From Pisolithus tinctorius (lineage: Eukaryota > Basidiomycota > Agaricomycetes > Boletales > Pisolithaceae): DNA of 64,000 bases. The notes under the pieces were generated by a model. It had not been told where the DNA came from. It searched no databases and saw nothing but the letters and a program-made list of their open reading frames with translations. The stretch covers positions 248,001 through 312,000 of the forward strand of contig JANFAH010000002.1 in assembly GCA_024663395.1 (NCBI GenBank). Direction: 5' to 3'. Shown here piece after piece: positions 47,003 through 57,899 of the stretch. Position 1 is the stretch's first letter; the number at the start of each line of letters is the position of its first letter. A program made the position numbers and the translations under genes.

Positions 47003-47628
47003 TAGCTGAGTTTGTGTAACACGCGTGTTATGTATGTGGGTGGTGAACCGGTGACTCTGCCTGCCTGCGTGACCGTCGACGATGAGTTATCATGGATGAC
47101 ATGCGTCTTTGATGGGTAATCGAAGTGTCCGAGAAACAATGTAATCAGAACACCCCGTTTTCATTAAACTCGGCGTGATATGTGTGTGGTGGCAAGATGA
47201 AACGTCTTGTGATGCCATCCGTCGAAGATGTGTCACGGGATCTAGAAATGCCTACCGTGTTCTGACCTGATTTTTATTCAGCACAAACCAGGATTCATGG
47301 GGAAGGCTTGAAGGGGTGGGGGGCTCTGCTGTTGAACTTGGAGAGATGGTATATGTGTCGTTTTCCAAGGGTAGAAGGAGCGAGTGACTCCCACCAAATT
47401 TCTTCTCTCACACACTTTCTGCTCGTTGGCATGCATTGCGACCGCGCTCCAGTGTTCAAAGGTTAGATCGATGTCGATGGTACCGGTTCGTCAGCCCCAT
47501 TTGATGGAGCCATTTTATCGAGTCCCCAGAGATGTATGTCACACCAGGTCTGGCAGTTTGGTATTGACGAGCGCCAGAGCAATCACGTGATCGAGTTTTG
47601 TCCCGGACTCGACACTTGAACGATTTCG

Positions 47629-48570
47629 ATGAGGGCACGAAGGTTGTTTGCCACTGCCCGAAGGTTGCGCGCTGCCATGTCAAGTTTAGAGACGTCGCCA
47701 GACCGATACGAGGAACTTGCTCAATCACTTGCAGAGATACGCGATCGTGTGAGGATTGCAGCATCGGGTGATGGTCCTACGATGGTGGCCGTGTCCAAGT
47801 ACAAGCCCGCTTCGGATATTCTCGCTTGCCACAAGCTGGGGCAGAGAGATTTTGGGGAGAACTATGTTCAGGAATTGGTGGATAAGGCGGGGCAGGTGCG
47901 CTGGATGCGTGGATGGTTGATGGTTATTTTCCTCATCGCTCGCCCTACCAGCTTCCGGACGATATCCGATGGCATTTTATAGGTACCTTGCAATCTAACA
48001 AATGCAAGACATTGGCTTGTGGGTGTAGATCGTTCCTTGGACGTGCGCAGTGCCCTCTCACCGACTTTTTTAGCTATTCCCAACATATACGCTATTCAGA
48101 CAGTAGCATCCGCCAAGGCAGCTACTGCACTGAACAAGTCGGTACCATCTGAACGAGCGACCCCTCTATATATATTTCTGCAAGTCAATACGTCAGGTGA
48201 AGATGTCAAGTCAGGTCTTCCCGCGTTGACGTCGATAGAATCCGCGTCCGAATCGGAGCTCGTTCACCTTGCCAAGCATGTCGTGACGGCGTGTCCTCGA
48301 TTACATTTGCAGGGGTTGATGACTATTGGAAGTCTAACGGAGTCACTGGCATCGTCTGAGAGGGGAAACCAAGACTTTGAGACATTGAAGCGGACGCGGG
48401 ACGTGTTGGAGGATGTGCTGAGAGAGTCGGGTGGTGGGGAGTGGGGCGTCGATGGGCGGCTGATGCTGAGTATGGGGATGTCGAGCGATTTCGAGGCTGC
48501 ATTGAAGGCTGGCAGCGACGTTGTGAGAGTAGGGACTGGGATCTTTGGTGCCAGACATAAGAAAGTGTAG
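47629..48570 (+). CDS. PLPBP: Pyridoxal phosphate homeostasis protein (YggS/PLPBP family)
   Basis: Three exons encode about 268 residues. Exon 1 (47629-47895) starts with a basic, hydroxylated stretch [17 protein letters not shown] that could target mitochondria; a second Met follows at residue 17. It then holds [12 protein letters not shown], whose lysine binds PLP in this family, and [13 protein letters not shown]. Exon 2 reads [19 protein letters not shown]. Exon 3 has [53 protein letters not shown] and [14 protein letters not shown] at 48568-48570. The single-domain TIM-barrel protein has no known catalytic activity and buffers PLP supply; it lies next to a PLP-dependent aminotransferase, which may be chance. 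Only 117 bp separate it from the next gene. Confidence 0.95.
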
Positions 48571-48574
48571 TGTG

Positions 48575-48600
48575 CTTATCTTATCTTATCTTATCTTATC
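48575..48600 (+). repeat. CTTAT pentanucleotide microsatellite
   Basis: Five TTATC units in tandem directly after the PLPBP stop codon, in the short gap before the Dsn1 gene. Confidence 0.95.
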
Positions 48601-48687
48601 TGGTGTGACGTGGCTGTCATCTGAGACGCGTCGTGTCACGTCACGCTTTGTTGATCGCCCCCGGTGTTGTGCGGTCGTCTCCCGGAT

Positions 48688-51017
48688 ATGATGCAGATGG
48701 ACGGGCTGACTGCCAAACGCAAGGCAGCGGAGGACTCGAATCCACTGCTGTCAACAAAGAAACAAAAGAAGGAGGTGCGCGTGTATCTCCATTCATTTTT
48801 TATGTGCACTCACACACACGGACAGCCGAGCACTAAACGAAAGCGTGAGTGGTGGGGGGACTATCGAAACGCAAGACGCGGTATACTGAACACACGTTCC
48901 AGTGATAGGTGAAGCACAGCCAGGCGGGCTTGTCATCGTCCGTGCACCACAACAACGTTCTTTATTACCACCGGCATCCTCTCAGCCCGTCCTTGCCACC
49001 GTCTCGCGTCCACCGCCGCCATTGCGCCCACCCTCATCGTCCCAGCCACTCCCATCATCGTCCAATGCACTCGAACACCCCAGCAAGAAACTCAAGCTCG
49101 ACTCTTCTTCCCGAGCACCGACAGGTGCTAAACAACGCGATGTCATTGCTGCTGCACGCGAAGAACCAGAGTTGGACGAAGACATACGCCAGATGGAAAA
49201 CGAGACCGACGATTTGAGACGTCGGTCGCGTGCTAAAGAATCTACAAACCAGTCCCTCCAGTTCCCACATTCCTCGTCATCCGCTCAGCGACAACAACAC
49301 ACGACCGACATCATCCAGCCAGTCCCCCAGTGCGAGACACCCCAAATTAAACGCAACAAACTCATGCGCGATGGCCCTCCTCAATCCAACCACCACGAAA
49401 GACAACCAAGCACTCCCCATAGTCCCAGAACCCCACAAGGCCAGCAGACACCAAGACGTACCTCGATGAGTATGCGTGGCAAACGCATCAGTACTAGTTT
49501 TGAAAATACCGGTGTTATTTGTACGTCTTCTACTACTTCTGACTCATTTCTCTGTCGTTCTCTTTCCTCTGTGACTCTCTGACTCCATGCTTATCAGCTC
49601 AACCGCACGCGTCGGTGAGCGACGCATCCTTTTATAAACATATCGATTGTGAGTTGCCAGAACCGCAACGCGCGAGACAGCTTCTCGTGTGGTCGGCTGC
49701 GCGTGCGATGACGCGGTTGTCCGACCCATCATCTTCTTCGTCAAAACCGCCGTCGTCGGGGCCATCATCATCTAAGGTCGGCGAGACGCGTTCTCGTGGA
49801 AAAGACCCACCACCACTCAACAACGACCAAAAAGAGATACTGAAGGTCGTGCAAGAGGAATTTATACGCATGCTGGCGGAGAGGAAGATCGATACGTCAG
49901 TGTATTCCCAGGATAAATTATTTGGCGCTGGAAGCGCACACAACGGGAAAGGAGGCGAAGGCAAACGAGAAATGAAACCCAACGAGCAGAACGTGAAGAA
50001 TCGGGAACGGGAGGTGACGTTTCAACACCATATACAGCGGTACGTTCCCTTTTTGCTTCCTTCGAGTCGCCTCACCTGCGTATGGTGCGACACCTTTCCT
50101 TTCCCTGGCTCTTTTGTCAAAACCTTTGTTGCTGACACACGTGTCAAACGACCAGAGCCGAAGCAGAGGCAGAAGCCTGGTCTCGCGTCGACAACTTTTA
50201 CCACACCTACGCCACCCACTCCAAAGTCGAACTTGAAGCCCGACGAGACTCGTTTAAACCTCCCTTATCTGCAAAGGCAAGGGGAAAGCAGCGTGCAGTG
50301 TCGCAGGAGCCAGAGCAGGAGGGGGACGGGTGGCGCTGGATGATACCATCCGAAGAGGATTTGTCGGACAGGTTTAGATCCAGTGTGGATTTGACAGCCG
50401 TGAGGGAGGCGATGATGGATGAGGCGCGATATCGCGTGGGGTCGTCAAAGCGCGGCGACAGCGACCAACAAGATGAAGCCATCGAGGACCTACGGTTCAA
50501 ACTCGACAGTCTATCGGAATACGTCCACTCAGCGGTACAGGTGACAAGTATCGTCGAAGCAGATTTAGACCATCGATTTTCCCTCCTCTCGGATGCGATT
50601 TGTGCGCGGTCCAGACCGGTACCTCCACAACAACATCACCATCCAACTTTGGCCCTGGCAGGACGACCGAAAACGTCTCATTCCTCCCTTCCCCACTCAC
50701 TGCGACAGCCTCATACTGTGCCACCTCATCCGCCAGGAGAATCTTCCCGTGACCTCCTCCGTGCTCTTTCTCGTATCGACAAAGAACGACCACCAGGAAA
50801 AATCGGTGACGCTGTACGACGCGCTGCGAGAGAGGTGCAGCGCGTACAGGAAGGCCTTGGGATCTCTGGGGTTGGAGAGAGGAAATTGACGGATTTACCC
50901 CCACCCCCGACAGGGGTTGGCAGTAGTAATGGGGTGGGGGTGGTGACGGCGACGCCCAGAAAGGTGCCAGGAACACCGAGAAAGGTGTATGGGCCTGGCA
51001 CGCCGCGGAAGAGATGA
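48688..51017 (+). CDS. DSN1: Kinetochore protein Dsn1/Mis13 (Mis12/MIND complex)
   Basis: Dsn1 is the scaffold of the Mis12 complex, which links centromeric chromatin to the Ndc80 complex. The gene has at least five exons. Exon 1 (48688-48774) begins MMQMDGLTAKRKAAED. A long disordered basic/Ser-Pro region follows (48902-49500). The family core is plain: RGKRISTSFENTGVI, intron, then PHASVSDASFYKHIDCELPE and QRARQLLVWSAARAMTRL (49610-49720). Helical segments follow (LKVVQEEFIRMLAERKIDTS; SEEDLSDRFRSSVDLTAV), then LRFKLDSLSEYVHSAVQV. The C-terminal region has LLRALSRIDKERPP and a tail with three TPRK motifs before the TGA at 51015-51017. The RGKRIS serine is the region phosphorylated by Aurora B in other species. 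Three ATGs at 48688, 48691 and 48697 are in frame. Confidence 0.92.
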
Positions 51018-51531
51018 GGGGAGGACGGATCTCGAGTTGTAGGAACATGTAGGGGTAGTAGGGAGGTTGGCGATCTATGGTTTGTGTAATTCTTTGACGC
51101 CGAGTCGTGAGCAGGTTGACCTTGCGCATCCTATCGATTGCAGTGAGTATGTACTTCGAAGGTAGGTGCCCTTGGAAGCCCGTGAGCCTTAACACCCCTG
51201 TCCTATACCCTGGACGTGCAGAATACCGTGGAGCGTTTTATGATCCGACGTTGTGTTAGTAGAAATACTATCGTCAGTGAACGAACTCAGGATATGGGCT
51301 ACGTCACTTCTGTCGAGGACCAGGGAACTTACTACGACGTCATAAACGTTCGAACGTTTTCCCGACACGCGTCTTCAGCCTGGCCAATTTCGATCAAGCT
51401 CAGGGCCCGGCGCCTAGAAACATGAGGCGGTTGTAGGCGCGCAGGGTTTGAACCTGCAGAAGAACGGCGTCGAACTGGATGGACTTGTTCCACATACCTA
51501 CTGTACACCCCTTAGCCCCACGCTGTTGACC

Positions 51532-53340
51532 ATGGCTCAATCGCCTCCACAACAACTATCCTGTATGACTTCGAGATCGTTGTTTGCTCGCCTCACTGAC
51601 GGGAATAACCACCCTACTCATTCTGTGGAGCAGATGTCGAGTTGCAGAACGCAAAAGATGCAGAATCCGTTGAACTCGTTCTCGATGACACCGTTCGACA
51701 CCAGCTCAGCCCAGATCAACAAAAGAAAGGCACTTTTTACAAAGAGTTCGACCAGCCATTGTCAGTCATCGCTACAGTATACACCCCCTCCCCATTCTAA
51801 CCTTGGTTGATGCAACCGAATTTCTCATATGTGGCGGTTGGTTGATTGCAACTAACACGATTGTTAGAACGCTTACACAACTCTCCGTCTCCGTACGTCG
51901 TCGAAAGGAGGGAAGAGCCAATCTTCCGTCCCAATCCCCCACGATCAGCTTTTGCGATGTTGTCTCCAAACTGCAAGGGAATGGTCAGTCACCTGACATA
52001 CATATACAACCTGGATCAACTTCTAAGACCTTGCCGCTACCCTCTTGCAGAGTGTCGACATCCATGGGGCGATAAAGTAATCATCTTCAAAGTTTTACCC
52101 CAATACACTCCAGTCGTGCGTAAATCAGCAGGTGTTTAGAATAAGTCCTAATGGGAGCCTGCAGGGCCTGCATGATGTTCCGAGTCCAAGCGCATCCATG
52201 TCTACTACAGATTCCGAGGCCGTACAGTTTTGTCACCCGTAAGGAAACCTAAACTCTCGTTTTCGCGATACCTATCTCTCATTCCAGTAGTTTTCGGGTC
52301 TTGATATTTGGTCAGGTAACTATTTTGCTTGTTGCCGTGCCGCGGCCGCTTATTCGGGTCAAACTCCGTTAACGTTGGCGCTGGCGCCGCTCTGCAGACA
52401 GGTGTTGGGAAGTCTTCTTTGATCAATCAGGTCCTCCGCAAGGAAGCTGCAGTTGAGTGCATCGAAGATTCTTTCATCTTAAATACCCAGTTATTAACCA
52501 ATGGGCTGCATTAGCAAGTAGAAAAGGATACACCAGGGAGAGCAGACATCGAGAAAGAACTGACGAACGGCACATTCATCTTGCACGATAGTCAAGGTTT
52601 CGAGCCGGCCGAAAGCGACAATTATAGTGTTGTGAAGGCTTTCATCGAGCAAAGGAAGAGGAAACAAGATATTAGGGAGCAGCTGCATGCCGTCTGGTGC
52701 GTTTTCACGCTTCCGAAACAGCCATCTTCTTCGGAATCTCATTCTATACCCAGGTTGTGTTTCCAGGTTCCCATTCCAACGCACGGTGAACGGCCTTTGG
52801 AGGAGCATGCGGAAACGTTTTTGAACGAAGCAAAAGAAGTCCTGGGTAATAGTGAGAACATTGCCATCCCTCTTTCGTTGTCGTCGTCATTACATTGACA
52901 ATTGTCTAGTCCCAATCGTAGTCGTATTCACCAAATACGATCGCCTCTTGACTTTCATGCGGGCAAAATGGAAGAAACCAGATCCAGAAAAGGCCGCAGC
53001 AGAATATCTGCAAAAAAATTGCATCGATGCAATTAAGAACGTCTCGAAAGATAGTGGTATTTTGCACGTAGAATTTAGCTGTGAGTTTTACTTGCCTTGA
53101 TTATTTCATTACTTATTTCCTTAAACAACCACCAGCGAGACGCAAGCATGAGCGGGGATGTGACAAACTGATAGAACTCACTTGCAACAAAGTGTCTCGT
53201 TGCTTCGCATCCTGGCCAAATACACGATCGCCAGTTCCTCTTTAGCCTCCCGTTAACTAGGGGGTAGGGAATTATGAAAGCCACCAGTAACTGTACGTGA
53301 ATCACTTTACGATCGCTGGGTTTAGAACGTGAAAACGATC
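51532..53340 (+). CDS. P-loop GTPase, tandem copy 1, C-terminally truncated
   Basis: Exon 1 starts MAQSPPQQLS (51532) and splices at GTATGA to VELQNAKDAESVELVLDD, as in the other copies. A linker exon (about 51868-51980) reads LSVSVRRRKEGR. The Walker A motif is split by an intron: FRVLIFGQ then TGVGKSSLINQV (52396 onward). FILHDSQGFEPAESDNY gives G3 (DxxG), and VVVFTKYDRLLTF gives G4 (TKxD) near 52930. The frame continues to HERGCDKLIELTCN and stops at a TAG near 53242, in the codon region where the other copies read PVPFAAAGA. The later membrane domain is missing. The product would be a soluble G-domain protein; it may be a decaying copy. Confidence 0.75.
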
Positions 53341-53782
53341 CGTTTATTTCAGAATGACCGACGAAATTTCATGATTTGTATCATTTATGCGACATGTTCT
53401 TGGAAATACCCGTTTGCGCCTAAGAGGGATGATGAAGCTTGGTACTTACAAGAGGATAAGCATTGTGGATGAGGACATGGACACGGGCCATTCGAATATT
53501 TTGGGTGGGTTCGGCGCGATGTGATTCTCGGCGGAATCACGTCCTTGGTCCCCTTCCCAAGCGGAAGATACCGAGGCTGAGGTTTGTTGAGTGGCCGTTT
53601 TTCGAAAGGGATGTATTCTTTCGGTTGACCTGGAACGATGGTCGCCAACAAGCCTCTGTCGAATTTCCTGCCTTTACTTTCATCGTATTTAGCCTTCTCT
53701 TTGTCTCTGTGTTTTTGTTTGCATGTTTTTTGTCGCTGTCCGATTGCCTGTCTTGAAGTAGTGTACTAATTATATAAACTTT

Positions 53783-53800
53783 GTAGCCAACTGGAATGGA
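53783..53800 (+). terminator. Shared 3' end motif of the GTPase genes (copy 1)
   Basis: GTAGCCAACTGGAATGGA at 53783-53800 recurs at 57875-57889 and 62490-62507 (two-base variation), each time after the GTPase coding part and preceded by an AT-rich GTACTA.TTAT-like block. It probably marks the common 3' untranslated or polyadenylation region inherited by duplication. Confidence 0.5.
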
Positions 53801-55094
53801 CTTTTTTTTTTTTTTCCATAGACGAGCACCGGGTTCGATCATTGGCACTGAACAAGTACCCAAGTGCTGCATGGCAACAGTTGCAACTTCTAAGATGCAG
53901 AATACTCTTCGTGCACGGCGAATATTGTTCTCGCCTGTCACCGTTCCGGTATGTTGGCCAGTCATTTATATCAGATTGTGTTGTTCGACGGACTTCCTCT
54001 GGTTGTTTCCCCCCGTCTTGACTTGTTTGCTCGAACACCATGCGCACACATCTCTTTTTCTTTCCCTCTCTTCACCCTGCTCCTGTAACGCATGCACACC
54101 TAGAGGCTCTATTCCACATTCTAAGTGCCGTCCTGCTGTTGTCTGATCATCAGCATTCAATTTTCATTCCCTTTTTGGTGAGTCACTGAGTTCACAAGTT
54201 GAGCGCTGATGTTTTGTTGTGCAATGTCATTCCCCCCTGCAGACGTCCCCACCACCCCCATCGTCGCCATCATCAGCATTGGAGTTTTTCTTCATTATCA
54301 TTTCATATTTGTCCCAGAATGAAATGAACATTCTGGTACGAAAATGAAATGGTAGGTTGCTGAAGCGTACATATGTACAGTACACGACCTGGGCCTCTGA
54401 ATTCCTCGCCACGCCCGCGGCCATGTTGTGGTGGACTGACATCTGCTTCTCCTAGGGGAGATCATCCGTGTAGACTGTAGGGGGAAGAGGGCAACCAACG
54501 TTGCATTCGTATGCGCTCCCACATAATGGATGACGATTGGTGGGTTTTCTCGATGGAGACTTGTCTTACAGCAATGTGACCAGATGCAGGCTGATCTGTA
54601 GGGGAACGGGAGGGTGACAGACGTTGTCCATAGCTTTGACTTAAGAAACAAGTCGCCTTTCGAGATGGACGGAAAACGAAAGCACTGGATTTTGGTCGAA
54701 GAGCAGAGTATGGGCTGGGGGCGCGGACGAAACGTATGAAGATGCAACGACAGTCATACAAGCAAAAAAACGGAATTATGGTGTTGGCGTACGCAGGTTC
54801 GAAGGCCACATGGCGGGGAATTCCCTATCCCGGCGTGGCATCGTTTTTTCAGCAATATTCAGTGGTTATATCTCCTTCGCCATCATTTCATTTCTACTTG
54901 TCATACTCCAGCTGTTTATTAGCGTAGATTTTGGTCGAATAAGCGGAAGTTCGGGAAGTGGGCCGCTGGGCGCCAAATGAACACGAGGCGTTCATCATAT
55001 CGCGTGCTGTCAGTGCGAACTTGGGCGCCATGCATCAACCTGAGCAGGACTCCTGGACCCTTCCCAGCGCTCTCCCCTTAAGCTTGCTACTGTC
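53801..55094. other. Intergenic stretch between GTPase copies 1 and 2
   Basis: Begins with a run of 14 T (53802-53815) directly after the shared 3' motif. Holds a C/T-rich tract (54055-54100). No protein domain was recognised in either strand. Confidence 0.4.
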
Positions 55095-57743
55095 ATGAAC
55101 CCACCTTTTCAGCTATCTTGTACGACTCGAGATTATTGATCACGATTTGTAATACTGACTGGCAGAAACGTACTATAATATGGACAGATATCAGGTTGCA
55201 GAATGCTCTGAAAGGCAGCCAATCCGTCGACCTTATCCTCGATGGTGTCCAATATAACATCCCTAAAAGTCAAGGGAGTCGCGCGTTTGCGAGGCACTTC
55301 GATGAGCCATTGTCAGTCTTTTTTCAGGCATACATTGTCTTTACCCTACTTCTCACGTCTTTGACCGATCCCACCATAGAACTTTTGCGACTGAGCAGCT
55401 CGCCCTTTCAGTTTGTCGGAAGAAGTCTCGTTTCGTATTCAAGTCTAAAAGGATCGTCGAGACCGTCTCGATCAGTTCCGCCGATGTTCAGTCCGGATTG
55501 CAGGAGCACGGTAATTTTCAATCGTATATATTATTTCATGGACTACCTCTGATTCTTGCGCAGAGTTTCTTCAGATGTGGGGCGAGACACGCATTACCCT
55601 CGGGGTCTTGATGCAATCCGTGCGTAAACGACTGGCCTCATGGGGTAAATTCTGACAAAGGGCTTGCAGCAGGCAGCTCCGACTCCAGACCCATCCGAAT
55701 CACCTGCAAATTCTGAGGGGTTGCAGTCGACCACTAAAGAACTAATCAAGCAATGTCCCCGGTGAGTACCAAATCCTTTCTCTGTCATGATTATTTCATG
55801 TATTTATGATAGTTTTCGAATCTTGGTAATTGGAAAGGTAATAAGCATGTCCATGCTGTCCATCCCTGTCGGCTTTGAAAACGACATTCTTGCAGTCAGG
55901 TGTGGGAAAGTCATCTTTGATCAATCGGGTTTTCGGTGTGGACGTTGCGGTTGAGTAGTCAAACCTCTAAATCCACGCTACTCATTTACCCAGGGTATCA
56001 TAGTCTGTCGCAAACGATCAAGCAGGACAAGCGGACATCGAAAAGGAGATCACTTCACCACAGAACGAGCGATTTATCTTACACGACAGCCGAGGCTTCG
56101 AGCCGGCCGAAGGCAGCAACACTAATAAAGTGAAGTCGTTCATAGAGACCAGGAAAAGGATGCCACATATCAAAGATCAACTTCATGCGGTCTGGTACGT
56201 CATCTTGAAACCGTGACGCTGAAGGTTCTAACAAACAGATCGACGTGGTATAGGTTGTGTTTTCAAGTGCCCATTATAGAATACGGTCAACGGCTTCTGG
56301 AGGATGGTGCAGAGGAGTACCTGAGTGGAGAGAACGCGATCCTCGGAAATAGTGAGCAGGCGTGCTCTCGTCTGATGCGCGACGTGTTGAATATTTTCAG
56401 CCCCGACCATAGTTGTATTCACGAAATATGACACTCTTCTGACTCACATGCGGGCGAAGAGTATCAGCGACCCCGAAGCGGAGGCACGCCGATATTTGGA
56501 AGAGAATTGCATCAAGCCAATTCAGGCCTTCACAGGGGATAAGAACATTATGCATGTTGCAGTTAGTTGTGGGTGCTACTCGTTGTACTCTCTTCTAGCA
56601 TTCAGCCCGGACATTGTCAGCGAAACCCAAATATGAGCGAGGGCACGAACAACTGACTGACCTCACGTACAACAAGGTGTCTGAGAGTTTCACCTCTCAG
56701 CCAAATACACTATCTCCAGTACCTTTTGCTGCCGCAGGAGCGCAGAGGATGGTGCCCAGAGTGAAAATCGAGTCCTCCATCAAGTGAGCCCCTACTCATC
56801 GTACTGGTGTTGTATCCTTAATTATTTTTCAAACAGCGTTGGAAAGCAGAGTACGTTCTAGTCCATGAAGTGACGCGCGAGGGGAACTCACAGATCTTTA
56901 CAAGGGTACTGGAAAGCTCTGGCTGCAAGCCCGAATTTTCAGAGTTACACGATGTTGGACTGCCTTCGTGTCATACACACCGACATCGTGTCAGTTTGGA
57001 ATTTTTATGATCCATCTGAGGTGAGCATCGTTATCTCGCTAGTGAGCCCTACTGTGAGCTACTTAAATCTACCTCAAAGTATTTGTACAGCGTGGAGTTT
57101 CGAGATTTGATGATGAACATGGTTGGGAATGTCGATGCACCGGCAGCGTCAGCCCACCCATCCACCCATCTTACCAGTGGTAATCCATGTTCCGGGTAGG
57201 TGCTGCCGTGCAAACTACTGTGCGATAAACTCAAGGGCAGTCACCGCACCCGAAGGAAAACTATTCCCCTCGTGACTGCAACGTTGGTAACTCTGCCATT
57301 TGTTGCTGGCTTAGCTCTCGTGCAATGGGCTTATGAAACTTACCAGCAATTGTATGTCGTAACAATATAATGTTCCGAGTATTAACGAAGTCATATTTTC
57401 CAGGCAAAATGCGCATAAAAAATTTATGGCATACATAGTCGATATGACACACATTTTGGAAATACTATTTGCACTCACGGCTAACAGGAAAGGAAAGAAG
57501 CTTACCCGCACAGCGATTAAACAGGCTTTCAATGCTTACTACCGTTCGACCTGGATACGGGAGGTTCATGCGGAGATCACAAGTGTCGAACACTGGATCG
57601 TGCATCGCGACGTGATTCTTGAAAAGATTACATCCCTGATCCCTTTAAGTGGTACGGACGCTAAGGTGTCCGCGGCACTCGAAGGACTTCAGTTAGTGGA
57701 CTTGGAGAGAGATGAAGAGTGGTACGGTTCTGCGGATGGTTAA
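55095..57743 (+). CDS. P-loop GTPase with C-terminal membrane segment, tandem copy 2
   Basis: Starts MNPPFQLS at 55095 with a 1-base-phase donor GTACGA, then IRLQNALKGSQSVDLILDG and ARHFDEPL. The Walker A motif GKSGVGKSS is split: FRILVIGK ends near 55840 and SGVGKSSLINRVFGVDVA begins near 55894. The G3 motif lies in FILHDSRGFEPAEGSN (about 56075) and G4 in VVFTKYDTLLTHM (about 56425). The second half reads ERGHEQLTDLTYNKVSESF, PVPFAAAGAQRMVPRVKIE, MLDCLRVIHTDIVSVWNFYD, a membrane span TLVTLPFVAGLALVQW (about 57280-57330), then a helical tail with FMAYIVDMTHILEILFAL and ERDEEWYGSADG, TAA at 57741-57743. The plan resembles small septin/AIG1-like membrane GTPases; substrate and role are unknown. 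Confidence 0.85.
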
Positions 57744-57874
57744 CCAGTCTGACTGCATTTCCGCTTGAGATCCCGCAGCGCGTCAATTCTGGCTTTCAAA
57801 TATTGTTGCTCGCTTCACCCCATTGCTCTTGATGCGTCGCGTCTTATAATCAATGTACTAGTTATGTACACCCT

Positions 57875-57889
57875 GTAGCCAACTGGAAT
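57875..57889 (+). terminator. Shared 3' end motif (copy 2)
   Basis: GTAGCCAACTGGAAT, 132 bp after the stop codon of copy 2, matching the motifs after copies 1 and 3. Confidence 0.5.
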
Positions 57890-57899
57890 ACAAGTACCT

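Noticed and set aside
51441..51457. tRNA gene on the minus strand, suggested by a perfect T-arm (GCAGG, TTCAAAC, CCTGC)
   Set aside because: No convincing acceptor stem, D-arm or A-box could be paired with it; probably a chance palindrome.
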